Shown: positions 10,255 to 23,263 of the stretch, one piece after another | How the letters are laid out: the number at the start of each line of letters is the position of its first letter | How positions within the stretch are numbered: the stretch's first letter is position 1 | Assembly: GCF_029784135.1 (NCBI RefSeq) | Contig: NC_073744.1 | Location: forward strand, 34,734,061 to 34,798,060 | From: Toxorhynchites rutilus septentrionalis | Lineage: Eukaryota > Arthropoda > Insecta > Diptera > Culicidae | Direction: 5' to 3' | Length of the DNA stretch: 64,000 nucleotides | Notes under the pieces: generated by a model | Told to the model about the DNA's origin: nothing | The model's database searches: none | Seen by the model: only the letters and a program-made list of their open reading frames with translations | Position numbers and translations under genes: made by a program

Positions 10255-11687
10255 TATAGAGAAATTCCAAATGAAATCAACAAATGACAAAACATGAGTA
10301 TTTTTGATTCAAATGAAAGTTTGTATTCCGTTTGGGTTGGAGGAAATATGAGTTTTTCACAGCATTTGGGAATTTTTTGACTCAAGCGTAACTTTTGAAA
10401 GGGGCTTATCGATTTTAGGAAGAGAAATCTTTGATAATTCATATCTCAGAAACTATAAGTCTAACCGAAATAGTGTCTTAGAAAGAGTTATAGAGTATTG
10501 TTGTCCAAAAGTGAAAAAAATATACACTAAGAAAAAAAATAGTAAACTTTTTTTTATTTACATAAAAACTTCAATTTGCAATATCTAAAATACATTTTTT
10601 AAATTTTTCTTATAAAATAGAAGTCATGTACAAAATTTAAAAAATGAGTCCGAGATGGTAAAACTATTTTTGACGAACTTTGTGGAACATCGAATTCTTA
10701 TGAATTTTTGAAACTTCGAATTTTAGTATGATAACAATCATTTTTAGCCACAAATTATGAATTCTGATATGATTTAAAACAATAAAGCTTTTTATCCATC
10801 TCCTTCTAAATTCAGACATGTTCGAGATAATTGAAAAAAATATTTCTAATTTATTGTCTTTCTTATAGTAAATAGGCTCTTTTAATATGTTTGTTGCCAT
10901 GTTCAAAAAATTTTATGAATTTGCTTATGATTTTCAACAACTTTCCCAAATGCATTATTATGGTAAAAATATATGTTTAGGAGTTACGTTGAAATACATT
11001 TGAAGACATGTGAGTTAATACAAAACGTGTTTTTCGACGTAACTCCTAAACATATAGCTTTATCATGATGATGTATTTGGAAAAGTTGTTGGAAATTATA
11101 ACCAAATTCATAAAATATCATGAACATGGCGACAAACATATTAAAAGAGCCTATTTACTATAAAAAAAGACAATAAATTAGAAATACTTTTAAATATTTC
11201 GAAAACGGCCGCATCTAGAAGGAAATTGATAAAAAGATTTGTGACTGAAAAATAACATACAAAATTGTTAACATACAAAAATTCGATGTTCCACAAAGTT
11301 TGTCAAAATAGTTTTACCATCTTGTACCCATTTTTTAAATTTTCTATATGACTTATTTTTTATATGAAAAAATAAAAAAAAATTAAAAATATGTATTTTA
11401 GATATTAAAGTTTTTTTTTGTAAATAAAAACTTTTTTTTTTCTCAGTGTATATTTTATTCACGTCTGGACATCAATACTCTATAACTTTTTCTAAGACAC
11501 TTTTTCGGTAAGACTCATAGTTTTTGAGATATAAATTATCAAAGATTTCTCTTACTAAAATCGATACGCCCTTTTCAAAAGTTACACATGAGTCAAAAAA
11601 AAAACGGAATACAAACTTTCGTTCGAATCAAAAATACAACTTTTTAAAATCTGCATTTTTAGTTCGATTTCATTTGGAATTGCACAA
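10255..11687. repeat. 1.4-kb fold-back (palindromic) element
   Basis: The left arm (10255-10989) and right arm (11037-11687) are imperfect inverted copies around a 47-nt centre. Examples are GGAGTTACGT at 10980-10989 against ACGTAACTCC at 11037-11046, and AAATAGGCTCTTTTAATATG against CATATTAAAAGAGCCTATTT. The outer third of each arm also matches 1-483. The right arm has small deletions. There is no transposase. This structure would give a very long hairpin if transcribed with the host intron. Confidence 0.88.
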
Positions 11688-12607
11688 TCTAGTATTTATA
11701 TGTAGTTTATAAAATTGTGAATTGAACGATTTATTAATGATATCATTTGAGCAGATCAAAATGATGTTTCACACTACTCAAACATTCCGTTGAAACAATA
11801 TTTCTTTTAAAACCTCTATCTTTTGCTTTTCTTTTAGAACCCTCTAGGAAACACAGTTTTATTTGGAAAAAAATTGAAAAAAACTCGTATTTATTGCTTC
11901 ATTAGCATTAGCATTGAGCAAGTTGCACAATATCGTAGGTGGTACGAATTCAGAACTGTTATGTTAATAACTAGCCTCCATCCGTTGCTGATGATTAGTA
12001 ATATCTCTTAGATGAAGACATGTTTTCTCCAACAGTTAAGAATTGTCCTAGCCACGTCCTTGCAACTGCTAAGGAAAAGGGAAGGAATGTTAGTTCAACA
12101 TTTACTTAAGAGAGATGCAGAGAACTCTACGAAACTCGTATTTATTGCTTAATGTCCATAAAATCGCTGATAGAAGAACATTGCAGAACTGCTGGACAAT
12201 GTGAATAATTAGGGTGTATGGAGACACGGTTTCTGGTAATAGATCACATCATCTAACCTAACCGTAATCTATTTCTTCTAACGCGAATTTTGACATTTCT
12301 GTAGAGTTTCTTTTGACCATCTTCATTGCTACCATTTTTCGTACTCCCGAAGAATGTAGAATAAATGAAACCCAAACCCAGATCACATTTGTTAACACTT
12401 AACACTTAAACGAGACAAAACAACATACGCAAAACTGTCAAACTGACATCTTTGAGCATTGACTTATGCAGTTATCTATGTATTAAAATTCTGGAATAAT
12501 TTTTGATTAGATCCCACAATATTATTCCACTGTTGTTTTGGTATTGAAGAGCTATTTCTCTCCATTTTGGGTATATTTTTTTTATTTGGAGGACCTGTAA
12601 TAACTGA
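11688..12607. other. Intron sequence, nothing recognised
   Basis: AT-rich. The phrase ACTCGTATTTATTGCTT occurs twice (about 11885 and 12130), suggesting an old duplication. No ORF of interest. Confidence 0.4.
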
Positions 12608-12608
12608 T

Positions 12609-12644
<36 letters not shown>

Positions 12645-14713
12645 CCGTGGCCGAACTCCTCCGAAACTGCGCGTCCAATTTCTATGAAATTATACACAAA
12701 TAGCTTGGTAGGCATAATAATAGGTCGTAAACTATATAGGGTACTGCTAGAGTATCGATTACTATATATTTAATATCGATGGAGGTGGCCCAATGCAGAA
12801 AAAATCTTAATTTAATTTTTTTTGGCATTTTTTTTCTTAAATTTGGCTTCAAAAACACATAGAATCTCAGATTTTCACTCACATTTACGTTGTTAATGAT
12901 AGATGGCTCTACGTCCGCTTCATCGAACTTTCATTCACACATGCGCCTTCACATTGTAACCTCAATTCGCCTAAAGCTAGGCGCATCACCGGCGAGCTTA
13001 AAGCCTTTTTGAATGAGCACAATGAATTATTGAAATTATTCAAATCACACATGCTCGGATTGCAAAAATTACAATCACGCTATTGCCGTCAATTCTGATA
13101 AAACACCAGCTGGAAAGCACGTGTGCAGATCCAAAGCGCATACTCTTAACGATCTAGCTGAAATAATGGTAGGCGACTTGACAGTAACAAAAAATTGTGA
13201 TTCGAAGAAGAAACAATAATCTGTATTTCTATGCCAACAAACACGCCTTGGATGTATTTTGAGTGTCAAATTCTAGAATATGTGTGACCACCGGAGTCAG
13301 AAGCAGTTTCTTTTGTGAACATGTGATTAGGGAAGTTGAAACAAACTAGAGAGTACCCTCGATGAATTTGTATGTGCGTTGAATGATGATTTGACGCGAT
13401 CAGAACAACGTCATTCTCCGATCTCTTGAGCTGTGTCAACAATATGTCGAGAGCGAACGACTACGATTCCTACGACACAATTAACAGGAGGGGTCTGAGG
13501 AGTAATATATTCACTAGCGAGACGCTATCAAGATCAACGCCGACACAGCCTTTACTATTGCCAGACCAAATTGCATGCAATGTTATGACATTATAACACA
13601 TGTGTTCAAACAAAAATGAAGTCTTAAAAGTCTTAAGCTCCATTACAATATCACACATTCGCATTCGGTTCCACACGTTGCTGGATGTATTCGGTTGAAT
13701 GGCAAAAGCGAGAATTAACTCATACGCACTTTTTTTAGTTTGATTTATCGACAAAATACGCTCTGAGGAAATTGACAGTGTAATTTCCTTGGAAATTCCA
13801 TATTCACTGATCAACTACTCTTCTGTATAAGTTTAGAATTATCGAATGCAATATTGCATTTTGTAATTGCATTCTCAAATTCAATCGGGTTGTCAAACGT
13901 GTCAGGCAATTCGACACAAATGACATTCAACTTTGTGTTCCATTTCTGTGAAGAGAAAATGGTAATATATTTTCGGATGAAAGGAACCTGCTTCTAAAAC
14001 AAAAACTATAAATTAATATACTCTGTCAAAAGAATTAATTAGGCTCTAATATGTGTTATGTGTAATGTGGGGATATCCTGAACAAAAATTGTATCTGATG
14101 ATTTTATATTATAGATGAAGCAGCAAGCAGATTTATAGAAAAATAGTTAAGTTAGGGTTAGGAGTAAGTCTCCGAAGTATTTAAACTACTTTTAGTAATA
14201 TTTTTTAATGAAATTTTAACAATGTTATATTGCTTTCGGAGTACTTTTCACCAACAACTCAGTCATTGAATGAAGTTAATATAGATTTTCTCCATTTTAT
14301 TTTTCCACTTTGTGACAGAAAATATTAATTTTTTCACTTTACATTAAACATTTAGACGATCATACATGTCAGTTACGTTAATAAAATACGTTGAATTAAA
14401 AAAAATTATTTGAGTTTTTGTTTTATTTTTTGCTCCATTTCTCGGTAAGTCAAACACAAATATACACATGAGTCACGAACGTTCCGCGTTTGTTTATCGA
14501 ATGACAATACACACCGTCATTCTCGACAGGATAAACATCAAACACACTTCTATTCAAGTCGTTTCATTCGTTCTATTTTATCGATCACATTCGGTCAAAT
14601 TTATAGATTGTTAAAACACACTTACACTTGAACATTAATTATTTTCATTTAACTACCAAAACATTCACTAGAAACGATTTATATGGCAGAACAACGTTTG
14701 CCGGGTCAGCTAG
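12608..14713 (+). mobile_element. Decayed Helitron with RepHel remnants
   Basis: The 5' end lies at A|TCC followed by an expanded TA run (about 12611-12643) and the family block CCGTGGCCGAACTCCTC. The 3' end is GTTTGCCGGGTCAGCTAG at 14713, followed by T, as expected for insertion between A and T. Broken frames inside encode pieces of the Helitron N-terminal region: LKAFLNEHNELLKLF near 13000, then ESERLRFLRHN near 13450, DADTAFTIARP-like near 13540 and a SVPHVAGCIRLNGKSE-like piece near 13680. Many stops and frameshifts make it inactive. The element is homologous throughout to 15346-18772. Confidence 0.82.
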
Positions 14714-15345
14714 TGTTTATATGAAATCAAAGATAGCATAGCACACGGGCTCTGTGAACCGTTTTGGGTAATTATTGCTATAAACCACGACTGGTGCGTT
14801 GAAAGCTAGGTCGATTGGTCTGAACTTTAGAATGTTTTGGTGGACCTAATTCAAAGACAGTGTAACACGTGTTGCATGGGAAGGCACTTGAATTCGCGAA
14901 CTGAATTCGGGAATGCATGCAGAAGAAGAAACAACACTGAGTTTGGTGTGTAAGAAAATAAAGATCGATAAAAGGTAAATACATCTTGGATCGATCGAAC
15001 GATAAATATCAAAAAACAATTGTTCGAAGGATAGGTGAAATATGTGTTTAAATTTATTTTACATAAAATGGGTGGAATTGAAGCACACATAAAAAAACGG
15101 ATAAAACTGGATAATATTTTAAAAAGCTGTTTGACTGGATCAAGAAAAAAAAACCTGGAAGAATCCAGTTTAAACGGAAACATTGGCAACCCCAAATTGA
15201 AAAAGAAGAAGAACAAGAAGAAAAGAAGAAGAAGAAATAGAAGAACAAAGAAAAAAGAAGAAGAAGAAATAGAAGAGATAAAGAGAAGCGAAATCGTTTT
15301 TGACATTTGAGAAGCACAGGCATAACCACTTCTATTGATCTATTA
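14714..15345. other. Spacer between two Helitrons with a purine-rich tract
   Basis: About 630 bp separates the end of one Helitron from the start of the next. It contains an AAG/GAA-rich purine tract at about 15197-15285, which opens long but meaningless Lys/Glu/Arg frames on the plus strand and Phe/Leu/Ser frames on the minus strand. Confidence 0.55.
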
Positions 15346-15519
15346 TCTCTTCTCTATATATATAAAAATGTCGTGTCACGATGTTCGTGGCCGAACTCCT
15401 CTGAAACAACTCTACCGATTTTCATGAAATTATACACAAGAATCTTGGTATGCATGAGAATAGGACGTAAACTATATAAGATACCGCTAGGGTACCAATT
15501 AAAATATGCTTAATACCGA

Positions 15520-15800
15520 TTAGGGTGGCCATAGAACTACGTCTTTCATTAAGGGTGCCAAATTAGAAAACAGGTCACGTTTTTATGAAATAAAGTTAAC
15601 GTTAATAACTATTTTTGCCGTGAACGGATTCTGGCGATTTACATACCAAACGGATCAGAAATTCCCTAAGATTTGTTTGATATGCTATACATTACAATGC
15701 CATAGTCTGTATATGGTTAAAATTAATGAAAATTGGAAGCATTTCCATTTCCTCATACATTTGTTCTGTCCTTTCGCGTGCTTTCCCGAACAGAGCTGTC
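15520..15800 (+). repeat. Dispersed repeat, reverse copy at 34120-34385
   Basis: A 250-bp block (AAAACAGGTC, AAAGTTAACGTTAATAACTA, GATTTGTTTGATATGCTATA) matches 34120-34385 in reverse complement with moderate divergence. Since this copy sits next to Helitron 5' sequence, the other may also be a Helitron fragment. Confidence 0.7.
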
Positions 15801-15899
15801 AATAACGACCAACTTATCGACGAGCAACGAAGGGGAAATCGTAAAATGTAAAGTATCCGTGAACAAAGGAAAAGAAGAAGAACAAAGGGGAATATTTGC

Positions 15900-16904
15900 C
15901 TAGAGTATAAACAGTGGATCTTGCTGAGGCAAACTTATTCTTCGCGAGGACACCGACTAGACAACACCGTTGGTGGGCGAACCAAACGGCGAGGGATTGA
16001 ATGGTTTTCTCAAGGCAATGGGGTTGGAGGAGTCATATGAGGAAAGAGTAGAGTTTTTCAGTGATTGGTTTCGTATGACGGTAGGAAAATTCTCTCCACG
16101 AAGGATGACAGCTGCGCTTTCCTCGAGCATGTATTGTTCTGCGAACACAAGAATGAATCATCAAACAATTATCGTCAAATGGTTTCAGGAGAGAGCATCC
16201 TTACGCCGGAATCATTTTGATTTCTAGTCTATATAGTGCAAATTTGTTCTATTACTCACGGAATCGCACTGAGAGCAAAAGGCAGACAATCGGATGTCCC
16301 CGTCCGGGATATCTTAGGTAGCCGTGATCCTGATCTTCTGCTTCATCTATACCTGTTCCTCAGAAACGCCGATGTCAACGTTTAATGATGTTTCCTTCGT
16401 TGTGTCCCCGTTTTATATCCCTCCTATCCGATCGATAAACTTTTACTTAGTCGCGGCAATACATACACACACTCTTTACAGATACACGGGCCAAAGGTTG
16501 TGCAGTCCACTGATGATTCAACAAGAGCCAAAGGTTGTACCGCTCATGACAACTCTACACGAGCTGATGATTGCGCCGGTTAGTGACCATTCTATCCTGG
16601 AATCCTCGAGTCGAGAAGACGCACCACGCTAGATATGGGGTACATACTAGGGGGGCGTTGCTGATTAATGGTCAGCTGCATCCCAATAGGAAGTATCCCG
16701 TGTCGGGCACACGTACAGAGCATTGGAGACAGCAACATCCCAATTACGAGAACACTTGTAATACTAACCTCGAGCCGACCGCGAGTAATCGGTTACATAT
16801 TACTAACATAGATAATAAGAAAAACTGTTAAAATATTGAACTCCGGCCCCGTCAGGCTAACGCCATAGGAGCCTTGATAAAAATATATATTTTGAAAAAA
16901 AAAA
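15900..16904 (+). mobile_element. Unrelated insertion within the Helitron, possible retroelement fragment
   Basis: GC is higher than in the host Helitron. Open frames at 15970-16227 and 16324-16831 have no domain I recognise. The segment ends in CCCCGTCAGGCTAACGCCAT, a TAAAAATATATATT stretch and an A-run, which looks like the 3' end of a poly(A) retroelement. The phrase CCAAAGGTTGT occurs twice (16491 and 16531). Identity is unresolved. Confidence 0.3.
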
Positions 16905-16964
16905 TGGTTCTACAATAAAAAAAAACATTTCAGAGCGACCAAACTGGTAGAATGGTTATTTCAA

Positions 16965-17080
16965 AATTTTCGTAGCATTTTAAAATAAAATCCGCAGTTA
17001 TAAACAAGCGACTTGAATTAAACTACAGCGTAGTTCTACGTCAGCAATGCGATCGTGTGTTGAACACAATCTCTTATTTT
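16965..17080 (+). repeat. Dispersed repeat shared with 48780-48895
   Basis: The two blocks align over about 115 bp: TTTTAAAATAA-ATCCGCAG, TAAACAAG, then CGTAGTTCTACG and TGCG-TCGTGT. It carries the dispersed GCGGTCGTGT motif at its end. Confidence 0.6.
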
Positions 17081-18772
17081 TTCTATTTTTTTCTTAAATT
17101 TAACATAGAAGGTCATATAACCTCAAAGGATTATCCCCCCCTCTCCAATTTTTAATTGCGATTTTTGTATTTTAGATTAAATAACATCCAAATAATCGAC
17201 CCGTCGTTCGTTTTTCAAAGAGAACGAACTTGTTTACGTTGTTAGATGACAGATGGCGCTAAGTTCACTTTATCGAACTTTCATCCTCACATGCGTCAAT
17301 AACCTCAACAATAACCTCACATGCGTCAATAACCTAAAGTCATGCGTATTGTCGGCGAGCTGGAAGACTTTTTGAATAAACATAATAAATTATTGAAATT
17401 CTTCATGTATGAGCTCGGGTTGCTAGTTGACAATCATGTTATTGTCATCAACCCTAATAAAATACTGGAGCACACGTGTATACATTCAATGCGTATGTTG
17501 TTGAAGACATTGCTGGATACATGATAAGCGACTGCACAGCGACGCGAGAAATTGTGATTTGAAGAAGAAACAATAATCTGAAGTTCGTCCTTGACACCTA
17601 CCGCTCAAACGGCGCTCTTCATCTTCTATTTCAATGGTACTAGTGTTCCTAATGTTCCGAACGTTCACCATGTCAACGTAGAATGACTTGCGAACGATAT
17701 AGTGGAAGAGAGCAAACGACTGCGATTCTAGACAATTGCGAGACGCTATCATGAGCAACGCCGGCGCAGTCTTTGCTATTGCCAGACCTAAACACTTTCA
17801 TTGTCATGATATTACAGCACGTGTGTCCAAACAAAAACATGAATAAAATGCAGAATAAGCTTCATTACAACGTCACATCTATTCGGTTCCACACCTTGCG
17901 CGATGTATTCAGCTGGATGGAAAAAGCGAGGATTACCACATATGTACATTTTCAATTTGGATAGTCGCCAAAATATGCCCTGAGGAAATCGATAGTGTAA
18001 TTTCCTCAAAAATTCCAGATGTGTCTATTGACCGAGTCAAAATTACCCGAATCGATTGCAATATCGCATTCTGTCATCCGTTCGATTTCAACGGGTTGTT
18101 CATTCATCATTCGACCTTGAAACGCAATGCGATACGTGATTGAGCTTCGTGTTTCATTAATTGTTATGAATTTTCGAGTAAAATAAACACAGAAAACAAA
18201 AATGTTAAATAAATAATGGCTCCATTGTGTGTTTTGTGTAACATAATAACACATCCTCTGCAGGTAGGGAAAAATCTTGAATGAAAATGGTCTCTGATAA
18301 TTATTTATTCTGGATAATATTTTGGTTGAAATGCTGAGCAAAACAGTCAGTGCTAACATTAATGTTGAATTCTGTGATTCGATGAAGAGCAACAATTGTA
18401 ACAACGAAATTTATATTGATTTTCTTTATTTAATTTGTCTACTTTAGGACAAAGATATATTCCTTTTTAATTTTACATTTAACGTTCAAGAGAACAAACA
18501 TGTCAGATTAGTTAATGAAATTGTTCGGTAATGAAATACAAGGGATGGTTTGTGTTTTTTTTTCAAATTTTTGTCGGTGGTCATCGACTTGGCGCTCTAT
18601 TCCTAGGTATGTCAAATACAAGTATGAATACAAGAGTAATGAATGTTTCACGTATGTGTAGATCGTTAAAACATTTAAACACACTTACAATCAGTTGTTT
18701 TTTTTATTTAACAACCAACATATTCACTAGAAATAATCTTTATGGCAGAACAACGTTTGCCGGGTCAGCTAG

Positions 18773-20992
18773 TTATTGTTATAAAAAATCTGTCTTCGCG
18801 TGAATTTCAATCGAATTGATCATTGTTTCTTTCAGCGGAATTGGTAAGTTTTCTCCCCTCATCACCACAAACACTGAAACCGTTCGCAGCTGGCAGCAAG
18901 CATCGTATTAACATGAGAAAGGTTCACCCGCTCTTTGACCTCTTGAAAATATTTTATCTTTGAAGATTTCATAACGCATACTCGTCCCGGCTCATAAAAC
19001 CCGTCGTATCATCGCTCTACAAGCATCTGAGCCACTTTAATTGTCATTTTTGTGCAAATTTCCAGCATTCAATTTTCCCTCCTTCCCTTTTCTCACACCA
19101 CGAACCCTCGAAGGAGGGGTAAATAATGATTCGCTGTAAAATGTTCCATCCTATCTATCCTCTTTTCCTCCGAGCCCTTTTCAACGATAGTCAGCCAGAG
19201 CATCAGATAATGCTGCGAACAACGGAAAAGGATACTCACTACTTGCCAATCCAGCAGCAGCCGGTCGATTTTCCTCTCTAACGGCATTATTAACCCGTCC
19301 GATGCTTTATCCTAAAACGGTGCTGCTGCCGCTCCCCTTTCGTGATCCCTTCGCATCGCACTTCACCGCCCCCACAACCGAGCGGTGGGAATCGAGAATG
19401 ACGCATATCATTAAATTTTCTCCTCCAAGCCGTCGGTCCTCGCGTTCAATCTACTTACGGAGCAGCAGCAGCACAACGGAAACAAGCCATATATCTAATG
19501 GTCCTCGTTTTCTGAGTTTCTTCTTCCTCGATGAACCCTTGATTTGCCAAATAGAGACAGAGCGAGAAAGATTTTACAATCAGCTGTAAGTGAAACGGAA
19601 CGGAAAATCGCTTCTTGTTTTTTTTTCTCTCCTTTTTTCCGCTTCTCGGATGTGTATATCAGCAAATTTCAATAATTTGAACATTCTTTAGGAATGCCAA
19701 TCAATGCGCCGTCCAACGCGCCGCCGCTTATGTTTTTCCTTTTTTTTTGGTCGGCTTCACCACCCCCCCCCCCCCCTGAGGATGAGAAGGTCCATAACGA
19801 GAATGTGATGAGGGTAACTTACGAACGCAAGAAATGGAGTGGAATGTTCTTAATGCGATTCGTCCATGTTTGTTGCTGGTCCATGATTATCGAATGACTG
19901 ATCGCCAGAATTTTAAATTAAAAGATTAAAGAACGGAGCGATACGGTTTTCGGGTGTTACGGGGCGGTGCCATGAATGACGTTGGGGAAACGCAAATCAC
20001 AATGAAATACGGATGGTCCTCCTTCGCGCCAATCCGATGATGTGAATGGTAAACGGGACGGACAGGCCCGATCGGGAATCCCGATAAGTGCTAACGGGGA
20101 AATGGGCCCTGAATATTAAATGATGCGAATCGTATGTGTGGAATGGGTGAGCAAATCAACAGTGTGATATTTGGGAATGTCTGGCAGATTATCGTAGGGA
20201 AGGATTTACGGAATACTGATGATGGAGATACCGAACGTAAGGTGAAACAACGCAGGACGCTTGGAGGAAAAACTGTATAAATCCGGTGATGCGATTACGG
20301 GATGGCAGAAGATCCCACTCATTTGAAAAAATATACGTGTCGTGTTGCTTTCACCACCATTTTGGGATTTTATCAAACCAGGTTATCTGTTTTATAAATC
20401 CTTTCAAAATATTAGTACACTCTTTTTCGTGAGAAACAGAAGCTACGAATATAATCCCTGCTTCACATCTTTTATACTTATTGTATGCAGTGTGATAACT
20501 TTAGTCTTAAATTAAAAACCCCACTTTAAATTAAACCATCCTATAGACAACTGCCCAAAGGTGGAAAAGAGAAACAAATGCCGACAATATTAAGCGATCA
20601 TTTTTGCGGCTGTTATTTTGTGGCTTTGATATAAAGTAATTTTTGGTGGATTAGTATCAAAACTCGATTTACTGGTGGCCATATTTAGGTAGATCAGTTA
20701 ACATCTGGGCGATGTGAGGTATAAAAAAAATATCAAAAGATATCTGCTCGTGAAAAAAAATATTGAATTCATTGTAATAGTGGGGTGAAACGAATAGGTG
20801 CCAGTGGGAGTGAGACAATCAGTGAAAATTATATTTATTCTATTCCTAAGGAATGCCTCACGTTTTTTTGTTCATTTGTACACATAATAGCATAAGATTT
20901 AACATCTTTTAAATTGCTACAAAGTATAGGGAGTGCATGTTTCTACTAGTCATTTACGTACTATCTAACTTCAAAACTGTTCACTATATAAA
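18773..20992. other. Intron sequence, nothing recognised
   Basis: The stretch 18800-20350 is richer in GC than the flanking transposons and looks like ordinary single-copy intron, with a poly-C tract at about 19764-19777. The open frames here lack domains and splice logic. No feature is supported. Confidence 0.5.
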
Positions 20993-23262
20993 TTAATTCA
21001 TCAAATAAAAGTACTCTTTGCATTGCTTCTTGAATGTTAGGAATGTTTTGTAATTTCTCAGATTGCTTGGTAAAGAATTCCAAACACCTCTCACAAATAC
21101 AGTTTTGGCATAAAAAGCAGTAGAATGCACCGGTTAAACATATTTCTCTACTCTATTACTTCTAAATGGTATCAGTTTTTCATGTAGATATGCGGGGCAT
21201 TTCGTATTTTATAAAGTACAACGTACGTATTTTATACAAACCGAACACAAGCATTAAGTGCGATTCTTAACCTATTTAAAGTCTGTATGCTCACTGAAAG
21301 CAGTAGAAAGTCACACGTCACGAGATATGGTAGAATGAAACTTTTGAAAGTCTTCAGCTTAGTTTCCTGGTTCAAGATAGAACCTGGATAGGACTGGAAA
21401 CATCGTAGAGTTCCGTATATATTGACACATTGGCCCAATATGAATTTATCCCATTGGAAATTATGCTGGATAATGAAACCTAGACTAGTGGCAGTTTCTA
21501 CAAACAGAACTGTGTCATTTCCGATAGTCAAATTCAAATGGTTAACACTATTACCCCGTGTAATATGAAGAGCTTTTGATTTTTGTGCATTAAGCTTCAA
21601 ACAATTTGCCTTTGCTCAAGTTTTTATAGAATTTAAATCATCGTTAACTAGTCTACAAATAGACAAAGCGTTCACATTATTGTAGTTTGCGTAAAGCTGG
21701 ATATCATCCGCAAAAATATGCACAGAACAATGTTTTACAATTCCTGATATATCGTTGGTGTAAAGAGTGAACAGAATTGGGCCCAGTACCGATCCTTGGG
21801 GCACTCCCGATGTGACTGGAAGAAAATCAGAAAGTACGTCATTTATATAAACTGCTTGTTTACGATCATTTTAATAAGAATCGATTAGGTTTACCGCAGA
21901 AGCACTAAAAATAAATTTCGAGTTAAGTTTTTCACATAGTTGAGCATGGGAAATAGTATCAAATGCTTTCGAGGAATCCAATAGAATCAAAATTACTTTG
22001 TCACCACTATCGATAGCATATCCGACATCATCATACACATTCATCATTGCGGTTTTGGTACTATGACTTGCACATTAACCAGACTGGAATGTTGGTAGCA
22101 AATGATTTTCTTGTGAAAAAAAGCACATTTGATCTATAAGTATTCGTTCGAAGCTTTTAGATAGAGCGCATAAAACACTTATGGATCGTAAATTATCCAA
22201 AGTGTCTAGATTGTGTCTTCTTTCTGAGTGGTATTACCTTAGAACATTTCCAAGCAAGAGGATATTTACCAGATACAATAACGCAATTGAACATGTAGGT
22301 AATTGGATCGATTGGAATTGATAAAATGAGTTTTAAAAATTTCATGGGAAGTTCGTCTAGGCCCACAGTATTTGATATGCATGTGATTGATTACATCGTA
22401 ATCTTGAATACATCGAAAACGGAAATGGTACTCTGAATCGGAGTTGGATATATGATGAATGTGATGAGAAGTTCCAGAGGAATTTTTTTTTATGAAAATT
22501 ACAATTTATTTCATTAGCATCGAAATTATTCTCGTTCTGCGCTAATTGCTTTGAAAACCCTAACTTGCTCAAAACTCATTGGGAGACGTACCAGAAGATA
22601 AATGAGTATTGTAATAATCTCTTTTCGCTTGGTTTACCAACACGATTAGTCAAATTTCTCAAGTGTTTAAAAAAGGAGAAGTCATTTGAATGATGTGTAT
22701 TTTTCCATCTTTTGTACGCAAGATCACGGTCAATCATAGCTTTTTGAATTTGTTCATTGAACCAAGCGTTGTGTCGATTCTTATTTTTAAATTTCCTAAT
22801 TGGGACATAACTATCATACAAAGTTTTGACAAAACAATTGAATAAGTCAACTAATGTATCAGGATCATCGGAAGAGAAGACAAAGTTCCAATCGAATCTG
22901 TTGAATTATGATGAAGTCACGGTAATAGACCTCCTTGTTGACCATATTTTTATCGAAGTTCAGAAAAGCGAAAATGAGGTCATGTTGTGATATATTTGGA
23001 ACATCTATTTTTCCAAATCTTAAGATTTTACTTGGGTCGTTGGTTATGATCAAATGAAGCTGCGAGGATCCATAGGAATGTAAAAAAGTCGGTTCTATGC
23101 CAACTGTGCTCAATGACAGTGAACTAAAAACATCGACGAAACGCTCAGATTAGGCATTCGTTCGAAGAACATTTGTATTGAAATCACCAGAAAGCAAAAC
23201 ATCATTACACCGCGTTCCATATTCCGTAACTTTCTCGAAAATGAGCTCTGTTGTTGGAAATT
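20993..23262 (-). mobile_element. 5'-truncated non-LTR retrotransposon (AP endonuclease plus reverse transcriptase)
   Basis: Reading the minus strand down from 23262, a broken frame gives the endonuclease motif LLSGDFNTNV near 23190 and SQLHLIITNDPSKI near 23040. An inter-domain segment follows (NKNRHNAWFNEQIQKAM at 22770). Then come reverse transcriptase motifs PQGSVLGPILFTLYTNDISG (21800) and HIFADDIQLYA (21715), where F-A-D-D is the catalytic box. The C-terminal piece KLNAQKSKALHI (21600) leads on to GVWNSLPSNLRNYKT, ending at a stop at 20993-20995. Several frameshifts and stops are present. ORF1 and the endonuclease start are missing, as in 5'-truncated insertions. The clade is probably in the Jockey/CR1/I range but is not settled. 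Confidence 0.85.
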
Positions 23263-23263
23263 G

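Larger units (their letters stand above)
15346..18772 (+). mobile_element. Decayed Helitron with RepHel remnants and nested insertions
   Basis: It begins near TCTCTTCTCTATATATATAA with the family block CGTGGCCGAACTCCTCTG and ends GTTTGCCGGGTCAGCTAG at 18772 before T. Coding remnants on the plus strand include GELEDFLNKHNKLLKFF at 17350, DNHVIVINPNK at 17430, RDAIMSNAGAVFAIARP-like sequence at 17745 and a PEEIDSVISSKIPDVSI piece near 17980. All fit the Helitron_like_N region in order. Stops and frameshifts interrupt them. The 5' half is separated from the coding half by unrelated sequence (about 15900-16910), so it was enlarged by later insertions. Confidence 0.82.

Noticed and set aside
14851..15310. 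151- and 91-codon frames on opposite strands
   Set aside because: Both come from an AAG/GAA-rich tract that opens frames on both strands; the peptides are just Lys/Glu/Arg or Phe/Leu/Ser runs.
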